A stretch of 44,238 bases of DNA from Clostridia bacterium (GCA_017620205.1 JAFZQX010000020.1:1-44238); one strand, 5' to 3'. Positions 1 to 8,692 are shown, counted from the stretch's first letter. Notes: generated from the sequence alone by a model not told the origin. Program-made: numbers and translations.

Positions 1-135
1 CCGCGGGACCCATTTATGGGTAGTAAGTAGTAATTGCATGGCTGGCAGGCCAATTAAAAACGCACTTGTGCGTTGCCAGTAAAGGTTAGGGCTATGCCCG
101 AAAATGAAATACCACCCGCTATGCGGGTGGATATT
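1..135. mobile_element. Hairpin-rich segment; possible IS200/IS605-like right end or guide-RNA remnant
   Basis: Five stem-loops lie within 130 bases: CCCAT/ATGGG (9-20), CTGGC/GCCAG (42-46 with 75-79) enclosing AACGCAC/GTGCGTT (59-74), GGGC/GCCC (89-99) and a perfect 8-bp CCACCCGC/GCGGGTGG stem with a 3-base loop (112-130). No long reading frame continues through it and no good T-tract follows, so an ordinary terminator does not explain it. Subterminal hairpins and a structured RNA overlapping the right end are typical of IS200/IS605-family elements carrying TnpB. The assignment is inference: no transposase or tnpB is visible, because the element would lie left of the window. Another structured RNA or the 3' end of an unseen gene is possible. 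Bases 136-295 are AT-rich and show nothing else I can name. Confidence 0.3.
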
Positions 136-295
136 TATTCTCTGGAGACATCTTATTAAAATAAATTTAATGTTATTTAATATATTCCATACATATATTT
201 CTATGTAACTGTATTTAAATCTCAACCCTAGATTTATTAATAGTAATATGATAGAATAAAAACAAAAAAATCAAGAAAGAAAGGTGTATATAAGG

Positions 296-460
296 GTGTA
301 TAACGAAGATTTAGCAATATATAAAGGTTATTTGAGAGGACTAATTAGACAATTAAAAATGTTGAGAACAGCTATTGAGAATGACAATAAAGGTGAAGCC
401 CAAATAATAATAAACGAATTAATTGAAGATACACAGAATAATATTGAAGATAAGAATTAA
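296..460 (+). CDS. Small hypothetical protein (54 aa)
   Basis: GTG-started frame of 54 codons, too short for most gene finders. A purine-rich AAGAAAGAAAGG ends 11 bases before the GTG and could serve as ribosome binding site; an in-frame GTG at 284 is an alternative but sits on top of that site. The product is charged and looks alpha-helical: it starts VYNEDLAIYKGYLRGLIRQL, continues with an acidic helix and ends NIEDKN. It has no signal peptide, membrane segment or cysteine. I do not recognise a family. It stands alone between the hairpin-rich left edge and the convergent trmFO, a position compatible with small accessory or mobile-element cargo. Its sequence is more AT-rich than the neighbouring core genes. 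Confidence 0.45.
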   Translation: MYNEDLAIYKGYLRGLIRQLKMLRTAIENDNKGEAQIIINELIEDTQNNIEDKN

Positions 461-489
461 AAAAATTATTAGAGTTTTTGCCATAAAGC

Positions 490-522
490 ATGCACCACCA
501 AAATGTTATTTGGGTGGTGCAT
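490..522. terminator. Convergent hairpin between the small gene and trmFO
   Basis: Ten-base arms ATGCACCACC (490-499) and GGTGGTGCAT (513-522), extended by AAA/TTT with one bulged G. It lies 3' of both convergent genes, so a shared transcription-end role is likely. A T-tract follows on the plus side only about 14 bases later (536-543), so termination strength is uncertain. Confidence 0.5.
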
Positions 523-541
523 ATCAATTCGCAATCTTTTT

Positions 542-1816
542 TTACAGCTTTTCTATTATTTCAAGGCTTCTTTCAGCAAGCTTTGTATAGCGCTCTTTTT
601 TATCTCTTATTCTTTCGGGCAGCGGCGGTAAAATTCCGAAGTTTGCGTTCATGGGCTGAAAAGTACCGGTAGAATCCCCCGAAATATACTTTGTAAGAGC
701 TCCCATAATTGTTTCGCGCGGAAAATCGTATCTTTTACCTGCCGCGGACATTCCGGCTATCATACCACTCATGGCGGATTCAATATATCCTTCAACGCCC
801 GTCATCTGTCCGGCGAAGTAAATTCTTTCGTTGCCTTTCATTGAAAAATCGTCATTTAATAGGCTCGGTGAATCTAAAAACAGGTTTCTGTGCATAACGC
901 CGTAGCGGACAAACTCGGCGTTTTTCAGCGCGGGTATCATTGAAAATACTCTCTTTTGCTCTGAAAACTTTAAGTTTGTCTGAAAACCGACTATATTATA
1001 AAGCGTTTTGTCTTTGTTATCACAGCGCAGCTGTACGTTTGCATACGGTCTGCGGCCTGTGTGCGGATCTGTTAGCCCTACCGGCTTTAAAGGACCGAAA
1101 CGTATTGTGTCGCGTCCCCTTTTTGCCATTACCTCAACAGGCATACAGCCTTCAAAAAAGTGCAGCTTATCTATACTTTCGTGTATAGGCGCGCGCTCGG
1201 CTGACACCAAATTATCATAAAAAGCATTATATTCTTCTTCATTCATGGGGCAGTTTATATAGTCGTCATCTCCCCTGTCGTAACGGGATGCTTTAAATGC
1301 GCTTGTCATATCTATACTGTCATATGTTAGTATCGGTGCGGCAGCGTCAAAAAAGCTGAGATAGCCACCTGTGAGTTTTTTGATCTCCTCTGCCATAGCG
1401 CCGTCTACAAGTGGGCCGCAAGCTATAATTACAGTCCCATCTTTCGGAATTTCTGTTACCTCTTCGTTAATAACACGGATGTTTTCCATTGAGTTTATTT
1501 TATCCGTTACGGCTTTAGCAAATAGCTCGCGGTCAACAGCCAAAGCGCCGCCTGCAGGCACACTTGTTTCTTCTGCTGAGTCAAGTACAACAGATGAGAA
1601 ATGGCGCATTTCGCGCTTTAAAAGGCCGCTTGCGCTGTCAAGCCTGTCGGCTTTTAAAGAGTTAGAGCACACAAGCTCGCAAAGGAACGGAAGTGAGTGT
1701 GCCGGAGAAAATTTATTCGGTTTCATTTCATACAGCGTGACATTTGCTCCACGCAAAGCGGCGGCGTATGCCGCTTCACATCCGGCAAGTCCGCCGCCGA
1801 TAACAGTAATATTCAT
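542..1816 (-). CDS. trmFO: Methylenetetrahydrofolate--tRNA-(uracil-5-)-methyltransferase TrmFO
   Basis: A cytoplasmic flavoenzyme that methylates U54 in the tRNA T-loop, using methylene-tetrahydrofolate as carbon donor and reduced FAD; it replaces TrmA in most Gram-positives. The 424-aa length fits the family (about 435). The N-terminus carries the FAD-binding GGGLAGCEAA motif (residues 7-16). The two functional cysteines are present: C50 in ELVCSNSLK and C224 in FEGCMPVEV, matching the catalytic pair known from the Bacillus enzyme. The C-terminal IYFAGQMTGVEGY flavin motif is intact. ATG start with AGAGG about 8 bases upstream. It follows topA after 85 bases, the usual topA-trmFO order in Bacillota, and is probably co-transcribed with it. 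Confidence 0.96.
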   Translation of the reverse strand: MNITVIGGGLAGCEAAYAAALRGANVTLYEMKPNKFSPAHSLPFLCELVCSNSLKADRLDSASGLLKREMRHFSSVVLDSAEETSVPAGGALAVDRELFAKAVTDKINSMENIRVINEEVTEIPKDGTVIIACGPLVDGAMAEEIKKLTGGYLSFFDAAAPILTYDSIDMTSAFKASRYDRGDDDYINCPMNEEEYNAFYDNLVSAERAPIHESIDKLHFFEGCMPVEVMAKRGRDTIRFGPLKPVGLTDPHTGRRPYANVQLRCDNKDKTLYNIVGFQTNLKFSEQKRVFSMIPALKNAEFVRYGVMHRNLFLDSPSLLNDDFSMKGNERIYFAGQMTGVEGYIESAMSGMIAGMSAAGKRYDFPRETIMGALTKYISGDSTGTFQPMNANFGILPPLPERIRDKKERYTKLAERSLEIIEKL

Positions 1817-1834
1817 AATAGACCTCTGAATTTA

Positions 1835-1891
1835 ATGCGCTTTGCGCATCAAGGTTATCCGAAATTCCCGAACTTTAGTTCGATGGAATTT
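1835..1891 (-). other. Two hairpins in the topA-trmFO spacer
   Basis: The 85-base spacer holds AAATTCCCGAAC/GTTCGATGGAATTT (1862-1891, about 12 bp with a 2-base bulge) and the perfect ATGCGC/GCGCAT hairpin (1835-1849). Neither is followed on the minus strand by a T-tract, so they look like mRNA-processing or stability structures rather than terminators. Confidence 0.45.
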
Positions 1892-1901
1892 TGTGATGTT
1901 C

Positions 1902-3962
1902 TTACTTACAGTCTTTGTTAGAGCACACAATCTGTTTGCCCTTACTGCCTTTAACGTATTTTTCAACCATAATACTTCCGCATTTTTCGCACTTTTTATC
2001 TGTCGGCTTATCCCAAAGAACAAAGCCGCAGTCTTTACCCTTTTCGCAGGCGAAATACTTTTTGCCCTTCTGGGATTTTCTTTCAATAATTTCTGCTCCG
2101 CACTGCGGGCATTTAACGCCGGTGCCTTTTATAATCGCTTTGGTGTTGCGGCACTCCGGAAAACCGGGACAAGCAAGGAATTTGCCGAATCTGCCCATTT
2201 TATATACCATCATGCGTCCGCATTTTTCACATTTAACATCCGAGACTTCGTCCTGAAGCTTAACTTTGCCGATTTCTTTATCAGCGTTTTCCAAAAGTTT
2301 TTCAAACGGTGTATAGAAATCGGAAATTGTCTTTTGCCAGCTGTAATTGCCTTCTTCAATTTCGTCAAGTTTCTCTTCCATACCTGCAGTAAACTCAACG
2401 TCAACAATATTGGCAAAATACTGACTGATAAGATCTGTTGTAACGATACCGAGTTCTGTCGGTTTCAAAAGCTTTTTCTCTCTTACAACATAGCCGCGCG
2501 CCATAATTGTTGTTATAATGGGCGCATACGTACTCGGCCTGCCGATTCCCTTTTCTTCAAGTGTTTTTATAAGAGACGCTTCTGTGTATCTTGAAGGCGG
2601 TTCTGTAAAGTGCTGTTCGGGTTTGAGTTCCTTGCACTTTAATTTATCGCCGTCATGTAAATCGGGTATTTTCTTTATATCGCTTTCGTCGTCATCGGAT
2701 GCATATAAAAGCTCAAAGCCTTTGAATTTGATTTTAGATCCGCTTGCTTTAAATGTAGCTTCGCCTGCTTCTATATCGGCGTTTACCACATCATAAGCAG
2801 AGCTTGCCATCTGACTCGCCGTAAAACGCTCCCAAATAAGCTTATAGAGCTTATACAAATCGGGCGTAAGCGCGTCTTTAACCATATCGGGTGAAATATC
2901 AGGCGTTGTGGGACGGATCGCTTCGTGCGCGTCCTGTGAGTTTTTACCGCTTTTATAAAAGCGCGGCTTTTCGGGCAAATATTCGTTTCCGTATGCTTTT
3001 GAGATATATTCTTTTGCAGAAGCCATTGCTTCTGTCGCTATACGGAGAGAATCTGTTCTCATATATGTTATAAGACCCATTGTGCCTTTACCGGGAACAG
3101 AAACGCCTTCATACAGCATCTGCGCAGCTGCCATTGTGCGTTTTGCGGTAAAACCGAGCTTTCTTGATGCTTCCTGCTGCATTGTGCTTGTCGTAAAAGG
3201 CGGCATGGGGTTTTTCTTCTTTGTAGAATATTTTGCCGTTTTAACAACGAAATCCTTGCCGTCTATTTTCTTTAAGACCTCATCCATTTCGCCTTTTGTT
3301 TTAACGGAGAGTTTCTTGCCTTTTAAACCGTAAAAACGCGCGATAAAAGGGTTTTTGCCGTCTGCGCCCGTAAGCTTTGCGTCGAGGCTCCAATATTCCT
3401 GCGGTACGAACTTTTCTATTTCGCGTTCACGGTCAACTAAAAGCTTTGTAGCTGTAGACTGAACTCTGCCTGCGGAGAGACCTTTTTTAATCTTTTTCCA
3501 AAGCAGAGGAGAAAGCTTGTAACCAACAATTCTGTCAAGAACACGTCTTGCCTGCTGCGCATCAACCAAATCTATGTCAATAGAGCGCGGGTTTTTAACA
3601 GCTTCGTTTACTGCTTTTTTAGTAATTTCGTTAAAAGATATTCTGCATTTGTCGTTTGTGTCTATACCAAGCTGTTCCGCAAGATGCCAAGATATAGCTT
3701 CACCTTCGCGGTCAGGGTCGGTTGCGAGATATACGTGGTCAGACGCTTTTGCTTCCTTTTTCAGCTTTGTAAGCAAATCACCCTTACCGCGAATAGTTAT
3801 ATATTTAGGCTCAAAATTATTATCTATATCAACACCGAGCTGGCTTTTGGGCAAGTCTCTGACATGTCCGTTTGAAGCCAAAACATTAAAGCTTCTGCCA
3901 AGGTATCCTTTTATTGTTTTCGCTTTTGACGGCGATTCCACTATAACAAGATTCTTTGCCAT
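1902..3962 (-). CDS. topA: DNA topoisomerase I (type IA)
   Basis: Relaxes negative supercoils by cutting and passing single strands. At 686 aa it has the full bacterial architecture: an N-terminal TOPRIM domain (1-110; NLVIVESPSKAKTI and the metal-binding TDPDREGEA at 81-89), the GLSAGRVQS motif (161-169), and the catalytic tyrosine Y300 in GLITYMRTDS. The last ~110 residues contain three four-cysteine zinc ribbons (CEKCG...CPGFPEC, CPQCG...CEKGKDC, CEKCG...CSNKDC), which bind single-stranded DNA. ATG start with GGAGG seven bases upstream. It probably heads a topA-trmFO transcript. A -35/-10 in the 68 bases upstream is not clear-cut. Nothing is missing or unusual. Confidence 0.97.
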   Translation of the reverse strand: MAKNLVIVESPSKAKTIKGYLGRSFNVLASNGHVRDLPKSQLGVDIDNNFEPKYITIRGKGDLLTKLKKEAKASDHVYLATDPDREGEAISWHLAEQLGIDTNDKCRISFNEITKKAVNEAVKNPRSIDIDLVDAQQARRVLDRIVGYKLSPLLWKKIKKGLSAGRVQSTATKLLVDREREIEKFVPQEYWSLDAKLTGADGKNPFIARFYGLKGKKLSVKTKGEMDEVLKKIDGKDFVVKTAKYSTKKKNPMPPFTTSTMQQEASRKLGFTAKRTMAAAQMLYEGVSVPGKGTMGLITYMRTDSLRIATEAMASAKEYISKAYGNEYLPEKPRFYKSGKNSQDAHEAIRPTTPDISPDMVKDALTPDLYKLYKLIWERFTASQMASSAYDVVNADIEAGEATFKASGSKIKFKGFELLYASDDDESDIKKIPDLHDGDKLKCKELKPEQHFTEPPSRYTEASLIKTLEEKGIGRPSTYAPIITTIMARGYVVREKKLLKPTELGIVTTDLISQYFANIVDVEFTAGMEEKLDEIEEGNYSWQKTISDFYTPFEKLLENADKEIGKVKLQDEVSDVKCEKCGRMMVYKMGRFGKFLACPGFPECRNTKAIIKGTGVKCPQCGAEIIERKSQKGKKYFACEKGKDCGFVLWDKPTDKKCEKCGSIMVEKYVKGSKGKQIVCSNKDCK

Positions 3963-4030
3963 AAGTACCTCCGAAAATAAATCTACCTTATATAAATTAC
4001 TATAAATTTTGTGATTTGTAAAGAGTTTTT

Positions 4031-5854
4031 TTAATTATTTTGAAAAAAATCGAAAATATTCTTTGCCGTATTTTTGTCGATTGACGGAACTGCTTCTAAA
4101 TCTTCTATACTTGCAGCTTTAATATTTTTAAGTGATTTAAAGTGTTTTAAAAGCTCTTTTTGCCTTTTTTTGCCTACTCCCTTGATACCCTCAAGTTCAC
4201 TCTCTATTGCTTTTTTACCGCGTAGTTTTTTGTGATAAGATATTGCAAAACGGTGAGCCTCGTCCTGAATAAATGTTACAAGTCTGAACGCCGAGCTGTG
4301 AACAGGCAGTGGAATTTCTCCTTCAGGACCAACTAAAGCGCGTGTTCGGTGTCTGTCATCCTTTGCCATGCCGAACACAGGTATATTAATATCCAGATTT
4401 TGCAGTGCCTCCAAAGCCGCGTGCACATGTCCCGTGCCGCCGTCAACAAAAATTAGATCAGGCAAGTCAGAAAAAGCTTTATCGCCGTCGTGATATCTTA
4501 AAAAGCGGCGCGAAAGCACTTCGCGCATACAATCATAGTCGTTTGAACCGACAATATACTTGATTTTGAACTTCTTGTATTCCGATTTTTTCGGTCTTCC
4601 GTTTTCAAACACCACCATAGATCCAACATTTTCACTGCCGGCAGTGTTTGATATATCGTAAGCTTCTATTCGCTCAGGCGTTTTATCAAGTTCCAAAGCG
4701 TTTTTAAGGTCTGCAGAAGCGTGTTTTTTGCTGTTATTTGTGAGAATGTCAATTTTATATTGTGCAAGCGAAATCCCGGCATTTTTCTCTGCCATGGTTA
4801 AAAGCGCTTTGCCTTCTCCCCTCTGCGGTACGCGAACTTCGCATTTTTTGCCTTTTAAGTCCGTAAGCCACTTTGAAAGCGCTTCGGTGTTGTCCCCGGA
4901 TACGGCACAGTAGACATAATCGGGTATTAAGGCTTTACTGCCGTAATAAGCTCTTACAAAATCTTCAACGGAAGTTTCTTTTTCGAGTGAAACTGCCGTT
5001 TCGTCTTTATATAGGTCATCGCCTATCATTTTGCCGTTTCTTATGAAAAATATTCTGAAAACGCATATATCTTCGTTTGATGCAAAAGCAATTACATCGA
5101 TATTCTTTGTCTTTTCGTTTATGACTTTCTGTGAGTTTTCAAGCTTTTTTATGCCGAAAATCTTGTCTCTTACAGCCGCGGCTTTTTCAAACTCAAAGTT
5201 TTCGGCAAATCTATTCATTTGTATTTCAAGATTCTCGGTGAGTTTTTTATTATCGCCTTCAAGAAAACTGCAAATATCTTTAAACAGTTTTCTGTATTCA
5301 TCGGAAGATACTTTACCTGTACAGGGAGCAATACATCTGCCGATAGAATAATAAATACAAGGTCTGTCACGGCCGATATCGCGGGGAAACTGTTTTTTGC
5401 AGTGTTGGACCTTAAATATTTTTTTAACCGCTTCAATGGTGTTTTTGACGGTTCCGCGTCCCGGATACGGTCCAAAATATCTTGCGCCGTCATTTTCTAT
5501 TTTGCGTACAGATAAAATCTTAGGGAACTCATCGTTTAAAGTAACTTTTATATACGGGTAATGTTTATCGTCTTTAAGAAGAATATTATATTTTGGCAGA
5601 TTCTTTTTAATAAGATTGCTTTCAAGACAGAGAGCTTCATATTCGCTGTCGCATACGATATATTCAAAATCAGCGATGTGTGAAACCATTGCAACAACTT
5701 TCGGTGTGTGATTGGCGCTCTCATGGAAATACTGACGGACTCGGTTTTTTAAAATCTTAGCTTTTCCTACATATATTATCTTGCCGTGATTATCTTTCAT
5801 TATATAAACGCCCGGCAGTGCGGGAAGGTTTGCAAGTTTCTCCGATATTGTCAC
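4031..5854 (-). CDS. uvrC: UvrABC excinuclease subunit C
   Basis: Makes both incisions around DNA lesions after UvrA/UvrB recognition. All domains are present in 607 aa: GIY-YIG nuclease (about 12-95; GVYIMKD, IIYVGKA), a four-cysteine cluster C152/C166/C174/C178 corresponding to the proposed iron-sulfur ligands of E. coli UvrC, the UvrB-binding UVR helix pair (205-240), the RNase H-like second nuclease (D400 in EAYDIS, D471 in FVDGGTGH, H534 in DEAHRFAI), and C-terminal helix-hairpin-helix motifs (about 553-605). The start is GTG, with AAGGCGGTG upstream. It lies 68 bases from the divergent-free 5' end of topA on the same strand and may be read through into it, but no uvrA or uvrB is in the window. 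Confidence 0.97.
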   Translation of the reverse strand: MTISEKLANLPALPGVYIMKDNHGKIIYVGKAKILKNRVRQYFHESANHTPKVVAMVSHIADFEYIVCDSEYEALCLESNLIKKNLPKYNILLKDDKHYPYIKVTLNDEFPKILSVRKIENDGARYFGPYPGRGTVKNTIEAVKKIFKVQHCKKQFPRDIGRDRPCIYYSIGRCIAPCTGKVSSDEYRKLFKDICSFLEGDNKKLTENLEIQMNRFAENFEFEKAAAVRDKIFGIKKLENSQKVINEKTKNIDVIAFASNEDICVFRIFFIRNGKMIGDDLYKDETAVSLEKETSVEDFVRAYYGSKALIPDYVYCAVSGDNTEALSKWLTDLKGKKCEVRVPQRGEGKALLTMAEKNAGISLAQYKIDILTNNSKKHASADLKNALELDKTPERIEAYDISNTAGSENVGSMVVFENGRPKKSEYKKFKIKYIVGSNDYDCMREVLSRRFLRYHDGDKAFSDLPDLIFVDGGTGHVHAALEALQNLDINIPVFGMAKDDRHRTRALVGPEGEIPLPVHSSAFRLVTFIQDEAHRFAISYHKKLRGKKAIESELEGIKGVGKKRQKELLKHFKSLKNIKAASIEDLEAVPSIDKNTAKNIFDFFQNN

Positions 5855-5901
5855 AATAGTTCACCGCCTTTACTCTAAAAACAGAGGTTAAATATAGATA
5901 A

Positions 5902-5928
5902 AGTGGGCAACGCTTAGCGCTGCCCACT
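5902..5928 (-). terminator. Hairpin terminator downstream of ptsH
   Basis: AGTGGGCA (5902-5909) pairs with TGCCCACT (5921-5928), with a further CGC/GCG inside. On the minus strand it is followed by a moderately T-rich stretch. It ends the HPr transcript before uvrC. Confidence 0.7.
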
Positions 5929-5939
5929 GCTGTGTTCTA

Positions 5940-6209
5940 TTAAATGTGGTCTGAAAAATCAGATGAAATAAGCTCTATAAGACCGTCAACGGCTTCTTCT
6001 TCATCTGTTCCGTCTGCTATGAGTTTAATCTCGGTTCCTTTTGTTATACCGAGTGAAAGAACGCCGAGCAAACTTTTGGCATTAACTTTTCTTTCATTCT
6101 TTTCAACCCAAACAGAAGATTTATATTCATTTGCTTTTTGAATAAAAAAAGTTGCAGGTCTGGCATGGAGACCAACTTGATTCTTAACGGTAACATCTTT
6201 GGATATCAT
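5940..6209 (-). CDS. ptsH: HPr family phosphocarrier protein
   Basis: Small cytoplasmic carrier that passes phosphate from enzyme I to PTS permeases and, when phosphorylated on serine, acts as a corepressor with CcpA. With the ATG at 6209 the protein is 89 aa, the normal HPr size, and numbering falls exactly in register: active H15 in GLHARPA and the HPrK target S46 in AKSLLGVLS. A strong AAAGGAG lies 8 bases before this ATG; an in-frame ATG 24 bases further upstream would put extra residues over that site and is rejected. It is monocistronic, with its own promoter and a terminator. No ptsI, hprK or PTS permease is nearby. The presence of H15 argues against a Crh-type regulator. Confidence 0.93.
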   Translation of the reverse strand: MISKDVTVKNQVGLHARPATFFIQKANEYKSSVWVEKNERKVNAKSLLGVLSLGITKGTEIKLIADGTDEEEAVDGLIELISSDFSDHI

Positions 6210-6227
6210 TATATCGCTCCTTTGCAG

Positions 6228-6305
6228 ATGCATAACACGCTATGCATAAAATAAGGTCGTCAATTCTACAACAAATAGAATACCAAAAAAAACGCAATTA
6301 GTCAA
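6228..6305 (-). promoter_or_regulatory. ptsH promoter and leader hairpin
   Basis: Minus-strand -35 TTGACT (6300-6305), 17-base spacer, -10 TATTCT (6277-6282). The leader then folds ATGCATA/TATGCAT (6228-6247), just before the ribosome binding site. Confidence 0.7.
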
Positions 6306-6349
6306 TAATTTTTTTTGAAAAAAATCGAAAAAATCATATTTTGGTAATA

Positions 6350-7093
6350 TTAGATTAATACTTTGCTAAAAAACTCCTTTGTTCTGTCATTTTTCGGGTT
6401 GCCGAAAACCTCTTCGGGGGTTCCTTCTTCCATAATAATACCTTCGTCCATAAAAATAACCTTATCGGCAACTTCTTTTGCAAAGCCCATTTCGTGGGTT
6501 ACCACCACCATAGTCATGCCGTTTTTGGCCAAATTTTTCATAACATCAAGCACTTCGCCTACCATTTCGGGGTCAAGAGCCGAAGTGGGTTCGTCAAAAA
6601 GCATAACGTCAGGATCCATACACAGCGCGCGGACAATGGCTACTCTTTGCTTCTGACCGCCCGAAAGCTGCGACGGGTACGATAAAGCTCTGTCTCCGAG
6701 ACCTACACGTTCCAAAAGACCTCTTGCTTTCTCCGCAGCCTGATTTTTGCTCAGCTTTAATAATTTCATAGGCGCCAAGGACATATTTTTAATTATTGTC
6801 ATGTGAGGAAAAAGATTAAAATGCTGAAATACCATGCCCATTTTTTGTCTGTGCTTGTTTATATCAACATTTTTATCCAAAAGGTTTACGCCTTCAAAGT
6901 ATATTTCTCCGCCAGTTGGTCTCTCAAGAAAGTTTAAACACCTTAAAAATGTGGATTTTCCGCTGCCGGAAGGCCCTACTATAACAAGTACTTCACCTTT
7001 ATTGATTTCAAGGTTAATACCTTTGAGAACTTCTATATTTCCAAAAGACTTTTTAAGGTTAACTGTTTTTATTATCGGCGTATTAGTGGTCAC
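6350..7093 (-). CDS. glnQ: Polar amino-acid ABC transporter, ATP-binding protein (GlnQ type)
   Basis: Energises uptake of a polar amino acid (glutamine, cystine, arginine or similar; substrate not readable from the sequence). 247 aa with a complete ABC core: Walker [10 protein letters not shown] (40-48), Q-loop ([10 protein letters not shown]), signature LSGGQKQR (143-150), Walker [13 protein letters not shown] (163-174) and switch H200 in VVVTHE. The GTG start overlaps the end of the permease gene by 11 bases, so translation is likely coupled. Third gene of a binding protein-permease-ATPase operon. The specific symbol is by family resemblance only. Confidence 0.92.
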   Translation of the reverse strand: MTTNTPIIKTVNLKKSFGNIEVLKGINLEINKGEVLVIVGPSGSGKSTFLRCLNFLERPTGGEIYFEGVNLLDKNVDINKHRQKMGMVFQHFNLFPHMTIIKNMSLAPMKLLKLSKNQAAEKARGLLERVGLGDRALSYPSQLSGGQKQRVAIVRALCMDPDVMLFDEPTSALDPEMVGEVLDVMKNLAKNGMTMVVVTHEMGFAKEVADKVIFMDEGIIMEEGTPEEVFGNPKNDRTKEFFSKVLI

Positions 7094-7814
7094 TCTGTCT
7101 CAGTCTCCTTTCGAGAATACCTATAAGCCACGAGAAGAACATTACTATTACAAGATATATCAGAGCTACTGCAATGAGAGGCATAAAGGGCGAATAAGTT
7201 GCGGCACGTATTATATTGCCGCCCATTGTAAGATCCCTTATTGTTACATAACCTGCAACCGACGTCTCTTTAAGTAAAACAATAAACTCATTTGCAAGTG
7301 CCGGTAAAACGTTTTTTAGCGCCTGTGGAATTATTATATAACGCATTGTCTGAACATAATTAAGACCAAGGCTTCGGCCTGCTTCAAACTGTCCGTTGTC
7401 GATAGACATAATACCGGAACGGATTATTTCCGCAACATATGCTCCTGAGTTGATTCCAAACGACAATACAGCTACAAGCATGCTGTTTCTTGAAGAAGCA
7501 AAAATGATGTAATACATAATCATAAGCTGAACTACAACAGGTGTGCCTCTTATTACAGTAAGATATATTTTACAAACAGCATTTGCAATGCTTAAAAAGA
7601 ATTTTCCCAAGCCGTTTTTCATTTCTGAACTGTTTTTGTCGTAGCTTGAACGCACAATGGCAACCAAAACTCCCAAAGCAACGCCTAACAACACGGCAAA
7701 GAAAGTAATCTTTAATGTATTTGAAAGGCCTGATGTCAGATACTTCCAACGATTGTCGGCTTTAAAGTTTAATTCGAAATCCGATTTAATTTTGCTGAAG
7801 TTCAAAATGTTCAA
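7083..7814 (-). CDS. Polar amino-acid ABC transporter, permease (HisMQ/GlnP family)
   Basis: Membrane channel subunit, 243 aa, with a family-typical set of about five membrane spans ([20 protein letters not shown] near 33-52; further spans to the C-terminus). The cytoplasmic EAA coupling loop is clear ([20 protein letters not shown]), as is the following [16 protein letters not shown] typical of the HisMQ family. TTG start with AAAGG five bases upstream. It would act as a homodimer, because only one permease gene is present. It lies about 100 bases after the binding-protein gene, with an internal terminator between them, and overlaps the ATPase gene. Confidence 0.9.
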   Translation of the reverse strand: MNILNFSKIKSDFELNFKADNRWKYLTSGLSNTLKITFFAVLLGVALGVLVAIVRSSYDKNSSEMKNGLGKFFLSIANAVCKIYLTVIRGTPVVVQLMIMYYIIFASSRNSMLVAVLSFGINSGAYVAEIIRSGIMSIDNGQFEAGRSLGLNYVQTMRYIIIPQALKNVLPALANEFIVLLKETSVAGYVTIRDLTMGGNIIRAATYSPFMPLIAVALIYLVIVMFFSWLIGILERRLRQSDH

Positions 7815-7856
7815 ATCCTTTCGGGCAGAGCTGGGTTTAAACTAATACAAAAATGT

Positions 7857-7881
7857 TTCGGGGCGGATTATCCGCCCCGAA
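7857..7881 (-). terminator. Intercistronic hairpin between binding protein and permease genes
   Basis: Perfect 11-bp stem TTCGGGGCGGA/TCCGCCCCGAA with a 3-base loop. On the minus strand a short T-run follows (CATTTTTG). Probably a partial terminator that makes the binding protein more abundant than the membrane subunits. Confidence 0.75.
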
Positions 7882-7912
7882 CAAAAACATAAATAACTAT
7901 ATGTTGCGGTAA

Positions 7913-8659
7913 TTATTTAATGTATTTACTAACTATACTGTCAATAGTTCCGTCTTCTTTGAGTTCTTTAAGCGCTTTGTTGATGTCATCTAAAAGCTGG
8001 GTGTTTTCTTTAGCAACGCAGATAGCGTAGTCTTCTTCCGTGTAAGCTGTTTCAAGAATCTTCAAGCCTTCGTTTGCTTCAACATAAGCCTTAGCAGGTT
8101 CGTTATCTATAATAACACAGCTGATTTTATCGTTTAAGAGTGCCTGCACTGCATCATTACCTGTTGTAAATTTGTCAACGCGGTCAGCGCCAAAATCTCC
8201 TTCTGCGTATATATCGCCTGTTGTGCCCTTCTGTGTTCCTATACGGTAATCAGCACCTTCAGCGCTTAAATCGTCAACCGATTTAATATCGCTGTCTTCG
8301 GGAACTATAACTGCCTGAACGCCTTTAGCGTATGTGTCTGTGAAGTTAATGTTTTTAAGACGGTCTTCTGTAACTGTCATGCCCGCCATACCGAAATCAG
8401 CTTTTCCGGACTGGACCGCAGTTATAATTGTATCAAAATCCATATCATCAATTACAAGCTTTTTTCCAAGTTTGTCAGCAATAGCCTGTGCAATTTCAGC
8501 GTCAATACCTACTATTGATTCGTTTTCATAATACTCATAAGGCGGGAACTGTGCGTTAGTAGCCATGTGTAATTCGCCTGCATCCTGCTGTGTGCTTCCG
8601 CAAGCGCAAAGCGCAAACAAGAGTGCTGCGGCTAAGATAAGTGAAAATATTTTTTTCAT
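7913..8659 (-). CDS. Amino-acid ABC transporter substrate-binding lipoprotein
   Basis: 248 aa. The N-terminus is a lipoprotein signal peptide (KKIFSLILAAALLFALCAC) with lipidated C20, so the mature protein is anchored outside the membrane. The mature part is a bacterial extracellular solute-binding protein family 3 domain: ATNAQFPPYEYYE, the VGIDAEIAQAIADKLGKKL strand-helix, FDTIITAVQSGKADFGMAGM and TEDRLKNINFT are hallmark segments. FPPYEY with DFGMAGMT resembles binders of glutamine, cystine or arginine; I cannot choose. ATG start with GGAGG eight bases upstream. First gene of the operon, with its own promoter. Confidence 0.92.
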   Translation of the reverse strand: MKKIFSLILAAALLFALCACGSTQQDAGELHMATNAQFPPYEYYENESIVGIDAEIAQAIADKLGKKLVIDDMDFDTIITAVQSGKADFGMAGMTVTEDRLKNINFTDTYAKGVQAVIVPEDSDIKSVDDLSAEGADYRIGTQKGTTGDIYAEGDFGADRVDKFTTGNDAVQALLNDKISCVIIDNEPAKAYVEANEGLKILETAYTEEDYAICVAKENTQLLDDINKALKELKEDGTIDSIVSKYIK

Positions 8660-8692
8660 AATATAATCCTCCGTTTTTTAAATTTAATATAT

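Noticed and set aside
1842-2594. 250-codon open frame on the plus strand inside topA
   Set aside because: It is antisense to a complete topA with all catalytic motifs; its Phe/Asn/Cys-rich translation has no domain and no ribosome binding site of note.
6306-6349. Terminator after the ABC ATPase gene
   Set aside because: Only weak AT-only pairing (AATATT/AATAT) beside T-runs; I could not separate it from AT-rich background.
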